DNA of 64,000 bases from Proteles cristata cristata (GCA_017311185.1 JAESUZ010003186.1:62001-126000), one strand, 5' to 3'; positions 1 to 12,594 are shown, numbered from the stretch's first letter. The notes: generated by a model not told the origin, from the sequence alone. Numbers and translations are program-made.

Positions 1-649
1 CATGTCTAGTTACTACTATTCACTGAATACAATATGCTGGGTGCTAAATAAGTCTAGCATATAGGCATTATCTAGATGCATTTTTACTAATGAGGGAAAT
101 GAAGGGCAGAAATTTTAAGTGACTTCCCCAAGGTCTTATAGCTGGGATAAAATTCAAACCAGCTCTCCCTTGGATTTTGAAGTCCATGCTTTCCATGTGA
201 ATCCAGCATGCTGTAGTGTACTGAGGAAGCTACGAGAACTGGCTTAAAAAAGATAAAAGGTATCAGTATCAGTCTTGGCATCGTCTAGAGGAAAGGAATT
301 GAATGAGTACAGGCAGGAAGAAGTGAATAGAGGCTTTTGTGAGAGAGGCTTGGGTTGCAGAACTCTGCCTCTTCAGGCCAGTAGTTTAGGTGGATGGGAA
401 GGAAATGGAACATTCACACTCTCAGGATGAGGTGATGTGAGGGAAAAGAACATGCCGATGGGCGAGTGACATTGGATTCCGCCAAGGCCAAGTAAAGAGG
501 CTGTCCTGAGGGGCGTGGATAGGCTGAAAGCAGGATATGGATTTCATAATGACAGTTGGTACACAATAGGCAATGATTAGTTCATAGATAAGTGGAATAA
601 AAGAGTGGGACAAGTGATAGATAGCAAAAGATGAACTTGTTTATTTATT

Positions 650-712
650 TATTATTATTTTAAATTTAAATCCAACTTAACATCTAGTATAATAATGCTT
701 TCATGTTTAGTT
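650..712 (-). mobile_element. Possible L1 3'-end scrap
   Basis: The pattern aaatccaacttaacatct followed by an agtataataatg-like stretch resembles the 3' end of carnivore L1 in antisense, as also seen at 17215 and 32185. It is short and diverged. Confidence 0.35.
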
Positions 713-726
713 TTGAAAGATTGAAT

Positions 727-886
727 GCACAAGTGGGTGAGGGAACAGAAAGAGGGACACAGAAGATTCAAAGCAGGCTCCACACTGACAGTAGAGAGCC
801 CGATGTGGGGCCCCAACTCACAAACCCTGAGATCATGACCTGGCCGAAGTTGGACTCTTAACTGACTGAGCCACCCAGGCACCCCT
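727..886 (-). mobile_element. CAN-SINE (felid type), antisense
   Basis: This reverse copy ends in the inverted tRNA-like head (gagccacccaggcacccct). The pyrimidine tail region is shortened compared with a full copy of about 220 bases. Confidence 0.85.
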
Positions 887-1727
887 AAAATGACCTTTAT
901 TATTAAAAGTAAAAAAAATTTTTTGAAAAGCCTACAACGTTACAGAACAGTGAAGAATAGGAAACAGCAAAGGAGCTTCCTGAAGGGATAGAAAAAAACA
1001 CACCCACTGAAAGCACACTTCGAAGGCGGCACTCAGTGATAACTCTGGTTAGATTCCAAGCAGAGACGCGCTTCAGTTCTGTGGACAGGGTTGGGTTGGG
1101 TTGACTCCGTGGACCCTTCAGTTTTCCCTGCGAGAAAACAGAGTGTGCATCCTGACAGCCTTATGCAGCATTACCAAACTTGCCTGAACATGAGAGCACT
1201 TATGAGCTGCTTGTGAAAATACACCTCTTCAGCCTAGCCCTGCAAGCTTTGGGGTCAGCATGGGGGTGCTGATTATGGGCGCCTTTGAGAGAGACTGCCT
1301 TAGGCAGAGGTAGGCCGTTAATCTTTAGTAGCTCCAGATGTTTTTCTGTCTGACGTCTGCCCCAGTGCTTAGAGAACAGGCTAAAAGGTCATTTACCCAG
1401 GTCTGGAGGCCAGAGTTGTGATTTAACAGGAGCCTGAGTGCCAGGAGGAATCTTAGAGGTGAGTGTTATTAAGTATCCCAGAGTCTGGGGCCAGTTGACA
1501 TTGAACGTGGAAGAACAGGAACTTGGCATTGGGCACCCACCGAGGAGGGTAGGGTGTATTTATCATTAAACTTAACTATTTAACTTTTTTTAGAAAAGAG
1601 GATGCCAGGGGTTTAAAACTTTTGCTTAGGTTTTAATAATAACTATTTGTTATTCTTTGCACTTTTATAATTCTTGCAGAGTATAAACAGGCCAGCTCGT
1701 GTTTTCATTTCCTAATTTTTATTTTTA

Positions 1728-1925
1728 TTAAAAAATTTTTTAATATTTATTCATCTTTGAGAGTGAGACAGACAGAGCATGAGAGTGGGAGGGGCAGAGA
1801 GAGGGAGACACAGAATCTGAAGCAGGCTCTAGGCTCTGAGATGCAGGGCTCGAACCCACAGACCACAAGATGGTGACCTGAGCCGAAGTCAGACACATAA
1901 CCAACTGAACCATCTAGGCGCCCCT
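1728..1925 (-). mobile_element. CAN-SINE, antisense
   Basis: A T-rich inverted tail, a GA-rich body with cagagagagggagacaca, and an inverted head ending ctaggcgcccct identify it. It is moderately diverged. Confidence 0.9.
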
Positions 1926-2327
1926 CATTTCCCGATTTTTAAAGGCAAGATGATAAAAAGAATTTCTAAGTATTTCCTTAAACACAAAGCAAGGAGAAGT
2001 TTTGGGAGAAAGTTCGAGGTAGGTGGGTGTGGGGAAGGCATTCAAGATGGTGAATGCATTTGCTAATTCTAAGGCAGCAGTTCTCAAAGGGTGATTTGTG
2101 GAACCCTGGAGGTCCGAAACCATTTCAGTATATCTACAGGTTAAAATTATCTCTGTAATAATAATCCTGGGGTATTATTTACCTTTGCAGTCTGTTCATA
2201 CCTTGGGTCAGAAGAAGCAGGGGGGGTGTCAGACTGCTGGCTCCTTCACTGGAATCAAGGTGGGAAGCAGCAAACCATGCTGGTAGTCATCCTATACTTC
2301 ACCTATGAATGCCTTTGATAAAGCAGC

Positions 2328-2551
2328 AAATATTTTATTTATTTATTTATTTATTTATTTAAGTTTATGTATTTATTTGTTTAGAGGGAGGGAGGGAGAG
2401 AGAGAGACAGAGAGAGAAAGAAAGAAATCCCAAACAGGCTCCATGATCAGCACAGAGCCCAACTCAGGGTTGAACCCCATGACCATGAAATCTTGACCTG
2501 AGCCCACATCAAGGGTCGGACACTTCACCAGCTGAGTCACCCAGGCGCCCC
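2328..2551 (-). mobile_element. CAN-SINE with expanded TTTA tail, antisense
   Basis: The inverted A-rich tail has grown into a (TTTA)n array at about 2330-2361. GA-rich body and inverted head follow, ending ccaggcgcccca. Confidence 0.9.
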
Positions 2552-3504
2552 AGTGTTATCTCATTAAGTCTTTACCCTTGATGGTGTCTTGAAATACTCT
2601 CTGATGCAACGGGGAGTACTGAGGAGACACCTATGCTGCCTGCCAGCGCATGGTTGTTGTCTCCAGAAAGAGCTGAACTAGCTGTTTTACCCGTGGAACA
2701 TGATTTTTACTCGACAGAACTCCTGATACCCTTGGGGTGTTCAAACTTAATTATTTGGCAAGTATTTTCTCAGAGAATCAATGAAGTGAGCTCACCACTT
2801 CAAGGAGAGAAATTGACAGTATTTTGTTACTAGTGATAAGATCTTGAGGTTTTAAGAGTTTTGGGAAACTTGGATTGGATCTGCCACTTTGAACTTGATA
2901 GTTTCCCAGTACTTCAAGTATTGGGATGAAAGTTTTCTGGTGAGATTGCTGGTGATAGTAAGGTATATAATTTTTTAATATTATGTGAAATATGTCACAT
3001 GTGGAAAATCTGTGCATTTTCCTAATGACTAATACAGCTGGTAGAAAATTAACCCTCTTAAAAGATCCATTCAAGGCTTTAGGTAGATCAGTGAGTGTTT
3101 TTTTACCAGTGTATTTTACTGTAACAAAGGAAAGTTCATTGATAAGATTTCAAATTTCCACATGGCAGGTAATGCTAAGAAGCCACTACATGTTGAATTT
3201 TGGCATATTATCTAAGAATAATATCTACAATTAACTGAAAAAGCTGTTAACATTACACTTCCCTTTTCCAACCACATAGCTGTATGAGGCCAAAGTTTCT
3301 TCCTAAACTTCAGTCAAAATACCATATTGCAATAAATTGACTACAGAAGCCAGTTTGAGAATTCTGATGTCATTTCTTAAGTGAGACATTAAAGCGATGT
3401 CCAAAAATGTAAGACATCGCCACTCAAGACTTAAAAAAATTGTTTTTCCTAAAGACATGTTGTTTATGTTAATATAATGCATGTATTATTTCATTTTTTA
3501 TTAA

Positions 3505-3701
3505 AAATTTTTTAATGCTTATTTATTTTTGGGAGAGAGAGCACGAGCAGAGGCAGGGCAAAGAAAAAGAGGAACAGAAGATTTGAAGCAGGGTCTGTGC
3601 TGACAGCAGAGAGCCCAATGTGGGGCTTGAACTCACAAACCATGAGATCATGACCTGAACCGTATTGGAAGGTTAACTGACTGAGTTGCCCAGATGTCCC
3701 T
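3505..3701 (-). mobile_element. CAN-SINE, antisense
   Basis: The inverted tail, GA-rich body and an inverted head with several substitutions (ttgcccagatgtccct) point to an older copy. Confidence 0.85.
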
Positions 3702-4214
3702 ATTTTATTTTAAAATGGATTAATAAGTATTTCTATTTTTCGCAGTTTTAATTTTTAATATGATAACTGTTGATAGATTACAGCCCATACAAATAAAAGC
3801 TCTTTGGAGTCCCTAACAATTTATAAGAGTTTAAAGTTGTCCTGAAACCAAATAATTTAAGACTGTTGCCCTAAGATATGACTAAGGGGAGTGCTTCCTG
3901 AGGACTACCTTTTGTGTTCACCTATTTGCTCTAGAATCATAAATAAAGACATCCACATTCTCCCAGTCCCCATTAATAGACCCAGTTTCTACTAGCCCAC
4001 ACACTAAAGTCTTCTCTTTGGAATAAGAAGCAATAATTGAAGTTCTTGACCAGGCCGCACCCCAACTCCCATATTATGGGATTCAGGTGAGGGGAAAAAA
4101 AAACCCAGTTATGGAGTTCTGAATATTTTTCCAGTGAGAAGGTGATTTTTGTTTTCACAGCCCTGGTAATTGCCCACTACTTACAAAGTGAGGTTTTTAA
4201 TGAAGCTATCAACT

Positions 4215-4375
4215 TGATCTTTGGAATCAAGCAGGCTCATTTATTTTATGGCGTTATGACTTTGGGCAACTCATTTTTATCTCTCTGAGTTGCAGTTTCC
4301 TATACATGAGGTATAATTGGGCTAACAATAGGTTTAATGGTGTTGTTAATACTTAGCATTTGTAATAGGTTTTCA
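4215..4375 (+). mobile_element. MIR SINE relic
   Basis: It has the MIR core order: gactttgggcaactcattt, then ctctgagttgcagtttcct, then a diverged ataataggtt region and a late ttagcatt segment. Ancient and heavily substituted. Confidence 0.7.
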
Positions 4376-6539
4376 TTCTCGTTCCCCTTGATCTTACTGG
4401 AACTTTTCTTGCACTTGGGGGTTTGAGGCAGTAGTTAGCTTGACTACTCTATTTGTAAATCATAGCTGAATGACTGCAGACTCCTGTCAGGGGAAGCTAT
4501 TCAGCTCAACTGTTGGATATATTTGATTAAGTACATCTTTTTATAATAAATCCAACCCTCCTTTATACACACACACATGCACAGAGATTGTACAACAAAG
4601 CAAGGTGATTTGGCATATGATCAATCATACCTTTTAGATTATCAGCTAATTTCTGCTTGGCTCTTCAGAAAGATGATAAACACTTTGATATCACGCTAGC
4701 AAGAATGAATAGCCTTCAGTGAAAGGGTAGGTCCTTAGGGACTAGCTCTGTTCTTTTGAAGATATGTGTGCCATACTTTTAGATATGAGCACATAAATAA
4801 AGTCTAAACCATACCAGACCTTGTACAGAATTGTCCTCCTATACTAAATCATTCTCCATGTGCTAATTTTAAAATGTAGGCTTGATCTTGCCTAGTTTTT
4901 TTGTGGAAGTTCTTTTTCTACTGAAGACAGAACAGTGAAAAGACAAGGCCCACCGTTGCTTTCTGTGGTTGTATTCTTTTATTCCCCATTACACAGAAAG
5001 ATCTTGTGACCTGTGGTACTAAGGCTCCTGGAAGGCTTGAGAGTGGTTTTTGCATGAGGTTAGGGAAAACCTATGCAGGAGTACATTTTCTCAAAGGACG
5101 CTCAAAGTATAAAAGCTTTGAGGTGGCATTTGGGGAGAAAATGATATTAAAAGGAAGCCTTAACATTTGATAACAGTCTTATGTCATAATGTGTATACAT
5201 CATACAGTTATTGTTGGTGTGTCCCAGCAGTCATGCCTGGATTTTCTGTGACTTGGCTCTTCCCACACCTGTGGACCAAGCCCTAGTCTATTCTTCACTC
5301 TCTTTGGCCACCGTCCTGGACTATAGTATACTCTGTCTTGCTTTCATTTCTCAATGATTCAATTCTTAATGGTTAGTTAGGGATATATATGCTTGTCTTT
5401 CTCTCTCCCCATTTTTGGCATTACCATCCTTCCTTAAAGAACACCTCCTCATGTCAGTTTTAACTCATAATCAAGTGCCCGTAACTTTCGGATGTGAAAT
5501 TCATGAAATCTAGAAACGAGAAAGAGAATATGGTGCAAAGGTAGGACACTGCTTTAGAACCACTTACCTACATTTCTGGGAGTATATGCAGGCTTGCAAA
5601 GGGTCAGTTTCTCAGAGTGCATTGTTTGTGTCTGCGTTCATGCACATAGATATACACAGGAGTGGTTGAGGCCCCACTTCCATTCTGTCTTGTTCTAGTA
5701 CTGAACATCCCACATTGTCTTCCAAACCATCTGGATGTTTGATTTGCCACTAACAAATCTTGTGTTCAGTTGATGGTGCAGACCTCCTCAAATGCTTGAA
5801 ATGTATCAAAATACTCTTTTGATAAAGCCTTGTACCCACTGAATGTTGGAAGTGCAGATGTCATTTCATAGATGAATACCATTGTGGTTTGATGACTTGT
5901 GTGTTGAAGATAAACCTAGAACAGAATCCAGGCCACTTACAAAAACAGCACTGTTTTTCCTGTAAAACACTTGAGTTTATTTGTTTATAATAGAATTATT
6001 TATCATGCCTATAAAGAATAACTTTGAATGGAGTGGAATTATTTCAGAATGAGTTGCTAAAAAAATCTTGCTCTGAAGTCTAGAGACTTCTTGTAAATAT
6101 GCCCCTGTATTTGTAGTGAATTAGCAAATAAAAAAAGAGTACTTGGAATTCCGTACAGGAAATAGGCAAATAATAGTATCTCCTCATCTCTTTCATTTGT
6201 ATGTTAATGTAATGCTCTTAGTTTTATGCGTGGGTAAATCTTATTTAGGTGGCCATCGTGCTTAAAGTAGAAAGAAATCTTTTCTGTGCAGGAGTGAAAA
6301 TAGGTTAGAATTCTGTTTTTGATCATTATCATACTTATGGCCTAATCAAGTTCTTATAAAGCATGACTGTCCTTCTACAGGGGCTCAATTAAGTGTTGAT
6401 TTTCTGATCTCCTGTCGTCTTTGGTGATTATGGAGAGTATCAGAATATTAGAGATGCTCAAATACTCTGAAATCACCTAAAGGTATCTTGAGAGTATCGG
6501 AAATACGTAATAAACCTGATCATTAATCAAGAAGTTTTT

Positions 6540-6767
6540 GGGTGCGCCTGGGTGGCTTAGTCGGTTAAGCGTCCGACTTTCGCTTAGGTCATGATCTCGC
6601 GGTTCGTGGGTTCAAGCCCCGCGTCGGTCTCTGTGCTGACTGCCAGCTCAGAGCCTGGAGCCTGTTTCAGTCTGTGACTCCCTCTCTCTCTCACCCTCCC
6701 CTGCTCACGCTGTCTCTCTCTCTCCTAGATATAAATAAAATATATAAAAAAAAATTAAAAAAAAAGT
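6540..6767 (+). mobile_element. Young CAN-SINE subfamily copy
   Basis: It carries the diagnostic bases of the uniform subfamily: ctttcgcttaggtcatg, gactgccagctcagagc, and cctgtttcagtctgtgactc. A probable short TSD aagttttt flanks it at both ends. Confidence 0.93.
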
Positions 6768-7650
6768 TTTTACTGAGCACTTTGATATATTTTAGCTAGA
6801 TGCAGTACCTATAGCAAGCAATATGAGTTATTTTTTTTTTTAAATAAAGTGTTTTGCATGTAATTAGGACCATAGAAAAATAGATGTTGTGATGATTTTG
6901 GCTTTTATTATTTTAATTAAATAGGCGTTAGTTATTTTTTTCTTTCCAAAGAAAGAAAAAGAATTGATAAAAGGAAAAATGTGCCCCCTTTTGATGAATT
7001 AATTCAGTGAACCTTTTATTTATGTATTGTAACCATATGTATTCAGCTAGAAGTTTTTCTTCTCTTCCTCTTACAGCTAAACAGCTTTGGGCAGAAGCAT
7101 GCAACGTTTTTGCTATTAAGTTTCTCTGAAGTAAGGCCAGAAAGCTTTAAAAATATTTTGGCCAAGATGGTTTAAGAGTCTAGTTATGTCTCAGTTTGGT
7201 CTGATGGACTTGATTGAATAACATCTTGGATTGTCAAAGAAGTGATGTAATGGGTATTTTCTCATTCTACAGGATATTCTTAGGCTAACAAATGTATCTC
7301 CCACCAAGTAAAATACAGAGAACTCCCAATTTAGGAGTTTTCCTGCTTAGAAGCTGATCTTGATTTGGGTTTGTATGCTGAGGTATGTTAGATACTTGTT
7401 TTCTTTCTTTCGAGGAAGCTTAGACTTGCAATCTCTCACTTTTTTGAGATTTTTAATTGTAAAAATTATTTTCATAAAAATTTGAAACAATTTCAAATTA
7501 CAGACAAGTTGCAAGTACACTGCAACTATTTCTTGTATCCTGAAGAATTTGCAAGTAAGTTGCCAACATGGTACTTCATCATCCTCAAATACTAAGATGT
7601 TCTCCTACATTGACCACAGTATGTTCATTGAAATCAGAAAATTAACATTA

Positions 7651-7880
7651 GGGGCGCCTGGGTGGCTTAGTCGGTTAAGCGTCCAACTTTCGCTTAGGTC
7701 ATGATCTTGCGGTTTGTGGGTTTGAGCCCCACGTTGGGCTCTGTGCTGACTGCCAGCTCGGAGCCTGGAGCCTGGAGCCTGTTTCAGTCTCTGACTCCCT
7801 CTCTCTCTGACCCTCCCCTGCTCGCGCTGTCTCTCTCTCTCTCCTAGAAATAAATAAAACATTAAAAAAATTTTAAAAAA
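7651..7880 (+). mobile_element. Young CAN-SINE subfamily copy, perfect 15-base TSD
   Basis: Flanked by the identical duplication agaaaattaacatta at 7636-7650 and 7881-7895. It has the young-subfamily bases. One heptamer (gagcctg) is present in an extra copy near 7762-7782. Confidence 0.97.
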
Positions 7881-8586
7881 AGAAAATTAACATTAACCTA
7901 TGGTTACCATCTAATCCTCGTAGGATAGGCCTGTGAAAACTAGTCAGAAAAGAGTACCACCTTATGCAGAAAAGGTCATGATAATTCATAGTTGAGAAAA
8001 GATCTAAGTATATGGCAGAAAAAATATGTATACTTATGATAAATTGAATGACATATTAAGAGCCAGGTGAAGATGCCTGTGGTAATGGGGCCACTGTGCA
8101 TGTATTTGCTTAGGAACTCCAGAGTATGGCTGCATTCACTTTGATGCAGAATATGTGAGCTCTTTCGATGACTGATCATTTGACCACTGGATGGTGCCAG
8201 CCTTTGATTTTGCAGTTGGTCCTGGTACCTCTTTGCAGAATCATCCATCTTGGTCTTAATGGTCTGCTTTTTGATGTAGCTTCCGGGAGTTCAATGGGAT
8301 TTCGGTACAGCAGAGAGAATCTTGAATACATGGAGCTTGGAGCTGTCCATTATACCTTAAGAATGGTCTTGCTGAATTAATGTCTGGTCCTATAGATGCG
8401 TTGCTAAAGAGTAAGAAAACTCACTCTCTGTGACCAAATAGACCCACCTTTTGCTCTCACTTTATTCCTGAGAAAATAGTCCTAAATGAAGTTCTTCGTA
8501 TAACTTTTCTCTGATTTATATTAGCAAATGCCATTGTCAAAGTGAATTATGGTTGTGAAATAGACATGCTAAAAAACAATTTTTCT

Positions 8587-8795
8587 GGGGTGCCTGGGTG
8601 CCTCAGTCAGTTAAATATCCAACTCTTGATTTTGGCTCAGGTCATGAATCTCACAGTTTGAAGAGTTTGAGCCTCACATTTGGCTCTGCACTGACAGTGT
8701 TGAGCCTGTTTGGGATTCTCTTCCCCACCCCCCACCCCTCCCCTGCTCTCACTGTCTCTATCTCTCCCAAATACAGAAACTTTAAAAAAAAAGAG
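8587..8795 (+). mobile_element. CAN-SINE, forward
   Basis: The head ggggtgcctgggtgcctcag, a diverged B-box region, a pyrimidine-rich segment and an A-rich tail are visible. Older than the uniform subfamily. Confidence 0.88.
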
Positions 8796-9093
8796 TTAGA
8801 AAAAGTAAAAAACCTGATGAATTAAGGCTATAGTTCTCTGAAAGAATCATTATAGGAAATCTTAGTTTTAAAACCTTTTAATATACATGTTTAGGTAAAT
8901 GGTGGTTAATTTTAAAGTTTTTTAAACATTTAAAGAAATTCAAGAGAAAATTCACATATTTCATCACCTTATCAAAGTGACTTATATTCTTTTTTGTTTA
9001 TGTGTCCATTTGTATAACTTTTATAGTGAGAATTTTATTTATATTAAAACTTTCTTACACATATAGATTCTAATTATGGTTTGTTTTCTAAAG

Positions 9094-9189
9094 GCTCTTG
9101 CAGACCAGTTTGAAGATAAGACTACATCTGTATTGGAACGTCTGAAGATTTTCTATTGCTGTCAAGTACCCCCACACTGGGCCATTCAG
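9094..9189 (+). CDS. TTC27: TTC27 internal exon A (32 codons)
   Basis: This is an internal exon of TTC27, a TPR-repeat protein whose yeast relative is Emw1; its exact molecular role is poorly known. The 96 bases translate without a stop into 32 residues starting [18 protein letters not shown] and ending in the HWAIQ motif, which I recognise as TTC27 just before its main TPR array. The acceptor is AG at 9092-9093 (context ttttctaaag) and the donor is GT at 9190 (gtattt). The phase is 0 at both ends, and the frame continues directly into the exon at 13998. The A-rich acceptor and gtattt donor look weaker than those of the other exons. The part upstream of this exon is not in the window. Identity is from recall of the family and was not searched. 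Confidence 0.95.
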
Positions 9190-9484
9190 GTATTTTTGTT
9201 GCTGTTTGTCATTGGATGTGGAAAATACATTGCATTTGAAAGATAAATGCATTAGCAAAGAATGATTTTCAGTTTATGTTTGAGTTTGCAAATGTGAGTA
9301 AAAGTCTCTAGCTGGGAATTGCCGATTAAGTCATATTGCTCTTTTGGTTAAAGTGATATTAAACTTTTAAAACATTTTTAAAAGAATTTAAAACTTGATT
9401 GAATAGAATCCTTGAAATTAAGTAGTGGAAGAACCACAGAAGCTTTCATTTTCAAAATAACTTTTTATATTTAAAAGCCCTTTT

Positions 9485-9659
9485 GAGGGCGCCTGGGGGG
9501 CTCAGTCAGTTGAGGGTCGAGCGTCTGAGCGTCTGACTTCGGCCCAGGTCATGATCACAGGGCTCTGTGCTGGCAGCCTGTTTCAGATTCTCTCTCTCTC
9601 TCTGCCCCTCCCACATTCGTGTTCTGTCTCTCTCGAAAATAAAGTATAAAAAAAATTTT
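9485..9659 (+). mobile_element. CAN-SINE, first of a pair at one target site
   Basis: Head gggcgcctggggggctcag; the middle is shortened (the wording after atgatcacagggctctg lacks part of the tRNA-like region). Preceded by taaaagccctttt at 9472-9484, which recurs after it. Confidence 0.9.
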
Positions 9660-9673
9660 TTAAAGCCCTTTTG

Positions 9674-9884
9674 AGGGCGCTTGCATGGCATTCAGTTGGT
9701 TAAGGGTCTGACTTCGGCTCAGGTCATGATCTTGTGGTTCTTGATTTTGAGCCCGCGTTGGACCATCTGCTGTCAGCACAGAGCCCACTTCAGATCCTCT
9801 GTCCCACTCTCTCTCTGCCTCTCCCCTGCGTACACGCACTCTCTTTCTCTCAAAAATAAATAAACTTGAAAAAAAATAATAAAA
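9674..9884 (+). mobile_element. CAN-SINE, second of a pair at one target site
   Basis: This is a complete but diverged forward copy (head gggcgcttgcatggcattca). It lies between the second (about 9660-9673) and third (9885-9897) copies of the target sequence aaaagcccttt. Confidence 0.9.
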
Positions 9885-10329
9885 TAAAAGCCCTTTAGGA
9901 CCTTTTACCAGATAATGAACATTTTAACCAAGTTATTTACAAAAACAACTTAAAGCATTTGTTTCTTGTTCTACATTCTGAGATACCCATGACTACTTTC
10001 CTTGTTCTGAGATATGAGAATACCTAGTGTAGCTCCTAAAGCCCCAGATTGGGATTGAGATTCAGGCACCTGCCTCATGGTTCTCCCGGGTTATGGGTGT
10101 GGTACCCCTATTTCGTAAAATTTTTAGCACTGAAGGTAACTTAGTCATCTGGTCCAGTTTCTTAATATTACAAAGAGGCCCCAACTGAGGCCTCATGCAG
10201 TTGACTACTATTTTCCAATGTTGATCACACAGCTGTTCAGAAAGATCTCTATTTCCCAATTTTAGTCTGGTTTTCCTCCTTTCCTTATTGGAAAGGTATA
10301 ATTAACAGCCAGCTTTTACTGCACACTTA

Positions 10330-10445
10330 GTATGATATATGCATTTTGTTCTGCATTTTGCACACATTATATTATTTTATTGGAACACTTTTGTGAAATA
10401 TTCTCATTTTACAGATGAGGAAGCTATGGCCCTGAGGAGTTAAGT
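10330..10445 (-). mobile_element. MIR or L2 relic
   Basis: The run cattttacagatgaggaag followed by ggccctgaggagttaag matches the widespread antisense MIR/L2 core wording. Ancient; the family is not certain. Confidence 0.5.
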
Positions 10446-10623
10446 AGAATCAGATGGTGCCAGGCAGAAATTTCTAGATGATTTCATAAGTATTGTCATT
10501 TTTGCTAGCTTCCTGTCCTCTCTGACATGGATTGTGCACATAGGTAGTGATTTAGAATTATAAATGCCAACCCACCATTTAATGACTCTGAATCCCTGTT
10601 AGATTTTGTGAAGTATGTCACTT

Positions 10624-10857
10624 TTTTTGAGAGACGGAGGGTGCAAGTGAGCGAGGGGCAGAGAGAGAGTGGGAGGGAGGGAGGGAGAGAGAGAGAGAAG
10701 CAGGGCTCACCCAGGGCTTCTGTTTTTACCCCAAGGGGAACTTGTGTTTACTAGAAGCAGATCTCAAACTCTCCTTATTTGGGGCTCAAATTCATGAACT
10801 GTGAGATCATGACCCTAGCTGAAGTCAGATGCTTAATGACTGAGCCAGCAGGTGCCC
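10624..10857 (-). mobile_element. CAN-SINE with atypical middle, antisense
   Basis: The left half is a GA-rich inverted tail (gagggagggagggagagag) and the right half is an inverted head (ctgagccagcaggtgccc). Between about 10700 and 10785 lies sequence not found in other copies here. Confidence 0.75.
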
Positions 10858-11789
10858 AAGTATGTCATACAAGTACAAGGAGAACTAGGGAATTTATTAC
10901 ACATTGGAATTCATTTTGTCTATTGAAGGCATCTCACTGTAACAGGCAAATAAAAAGCTTTGTTATATTATCTCAAAAGAAATACCGTCTTTAGCAAGAA
11001 GGTATTAACAGCTGGAACTTTTTGGCATGTTTTTGACCCTGATCTGTGAAATTTGTTAAGTGCTCTGTACTCTGTGGTTTCTGGTAGATAAACATTTCAG
11101 ATTCTGAGCTATTATTATGACAAAACATGTACGTTGAGGGTATAGTTTTCATTCTGTTTCTGAACAGAAGCACTAGGAAAATTAAATACCATTCAAATAG
11201 AATTTAGGCAAAATGTTTATTTTATCTGCTTAGGAAGCTGTGGATTTTAAGATCTTTAGGCAATTAGGTAAACATCCTCTTTCATTAACAAATTAAGTTA
11301 TTTTTTTCTTTCTATAATTATAGGGAGTCAAGATAAAAAAATAATAGCATAGTTTATTGTAAAAAGATCCTGTTTTTATTCTGTAGCTAGCTAGCCATAA
11401 CAATTTAGATTCCATAACTTTCCTCATCTATTATAATGAGAAGATTAAAGCACTTACAGCCTGAGCACTAAGATTTATTCCAGCATACACATATTATGTT
11501 CAGTTTTATAAAATGTCCAGATATCGTCAAATAGTCAAATTCCCCAAAATTCATGGCATGAGGAAGAATTAGAACATTACCTTTACTTATTTTGTTAATA
11601 TATTAGCTTTAAAGTTTCTGGTATTTCATTTTACTTTCTAATTTTGTCAATCCAGATTTTCCATATCCTTTGGGTTCTTAACTCTTAAATACATATTGAA
11701 TTTTGAAAGAACACTAAGATTGTATTTAAGAGAAAACAACACAGTTCTCACTAACATGAAACCATACATTATTCAAGAACCTCACCTAC

Positions 11790-11895
11790 TTTTTTTTTTT
11801 TTAAAGTAATCTCTATGCCCAATGTGGGGCTTGAACTCATGAGCCTGACATCAAGAGTTGGCATTCTCTACCAACTGAGCCAGCCAGGTGCCCTA
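11790..11895 (-). mobile_element. Old CAN-SINE type, antisense
   Basis: A short type without the GA-rich body: poly(T), taatctctatgcccaatgtg, gcttgaactcatgagcc, and ccaactgagccagccaggt. Short repeats aacctcac at 11779 and 11896 look like an old TSD. Confidence 0.8.
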
Positions 11896-12374
11896 AACCT
11901 CACTTTTTAAACCTTTCTAATATTTTCTCCATTCTTGCAGGATGAACTATTTATAAACCATATATATTTATCTTTTTATATTAACCTTTACTAACCTTGC
12001 CATAATTTGTCCCCTTCTTATCTCCCAAGGCTGGAAATAAAGTCAGTTTTTTAGAATGTGCTCAAAATAAATCTAAGTGGACCTGAAAGAAAAAGACCCA
12101 GAGATATTTTCATGAATGAAATACACAAATGCTAGTGCATAGATTTATGTCAGTTACATTGAGTGGTAGGGTTTTTATTATTTGCTTGTTTGCGTTCCAT
12201 TTCATTTTTTTCCTGTTTGAGATATAACAATGTATTAGTTTTAGGTGTACAACATAATGATATATCTATACATTGTGAAAGGGTCACCACATTGAGTTAT
12301 GTCTCATTGAGTTATCTGCTCACATAATTACACATTTTTTTTCTTGTCATGAGAACTTTTTAAGATCTATTTTT

Positions 12375-12594
12375 GGGGTGCCTGCTTGGCTCAGTCGGAT
12401 AAACGTCCGACTTTGGCTCAGGTCATGATCTCATGGTTCGTGGGTTCAAGCCCAGCGTCAGGTTCTGTGCTGACAGCTCGGAGCCTGGAGCCTGCTTCAG
12501 ATTCTGTGTCTCCCTCTCTCTCTGCCCCACTCCTGCTTGTGCTCTGTTTCTCTCTCACTCTCAAAAATAAATAAATGTGAAAAAAATTTAAAAA
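12375..12594 (+). mobile_element. CAN-SINE nested in L1, 13-base TSD
   Basis: Identical duplications taagatctatttt flank it at 12361-12373 and 12595-12607. Forward copy with tail tcaaaaataaataaatg. It post-dates the L1 it interrupts. Confidence 0.95.

Larger units (their letters stand above)
1..9093 (+). other. TTC27: TTC27 intron, 3' part, upstream of exon A
   Basis: At least 9,093 bases of intron. It holds antisense CAN-SINEs in its first 3.7 kb, a MIR near 4.3 kb, and three forward SINEs from 6.5 kb onward. I looked for the preceding TTC27 exon here and did not recognise it. The stretch 4381-6539 has no repeat I can name and no coding signal. Confidence 0.85.

Noticed and set aside
6541..6620. 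tRNA gene (A and B boxes present)
   Set aside because: The tRNA-like part is the head of a CAN-SINE; every such signal in the window continues into a SINE body and A-rich tail.
7605..7862. Short frames with QRAQRGAQTHKPQDHDLSES-type sequence
   Set aside because: These recur at every SINE copy and are SINE translations, not genes.
1..9093. The TTC27 exon preceding exon A
   Set aside because: I looked for the coding sequence expected before ALADQ and saw nothing with AG/GT borders and matching residues; it probably lies upstream of the window.
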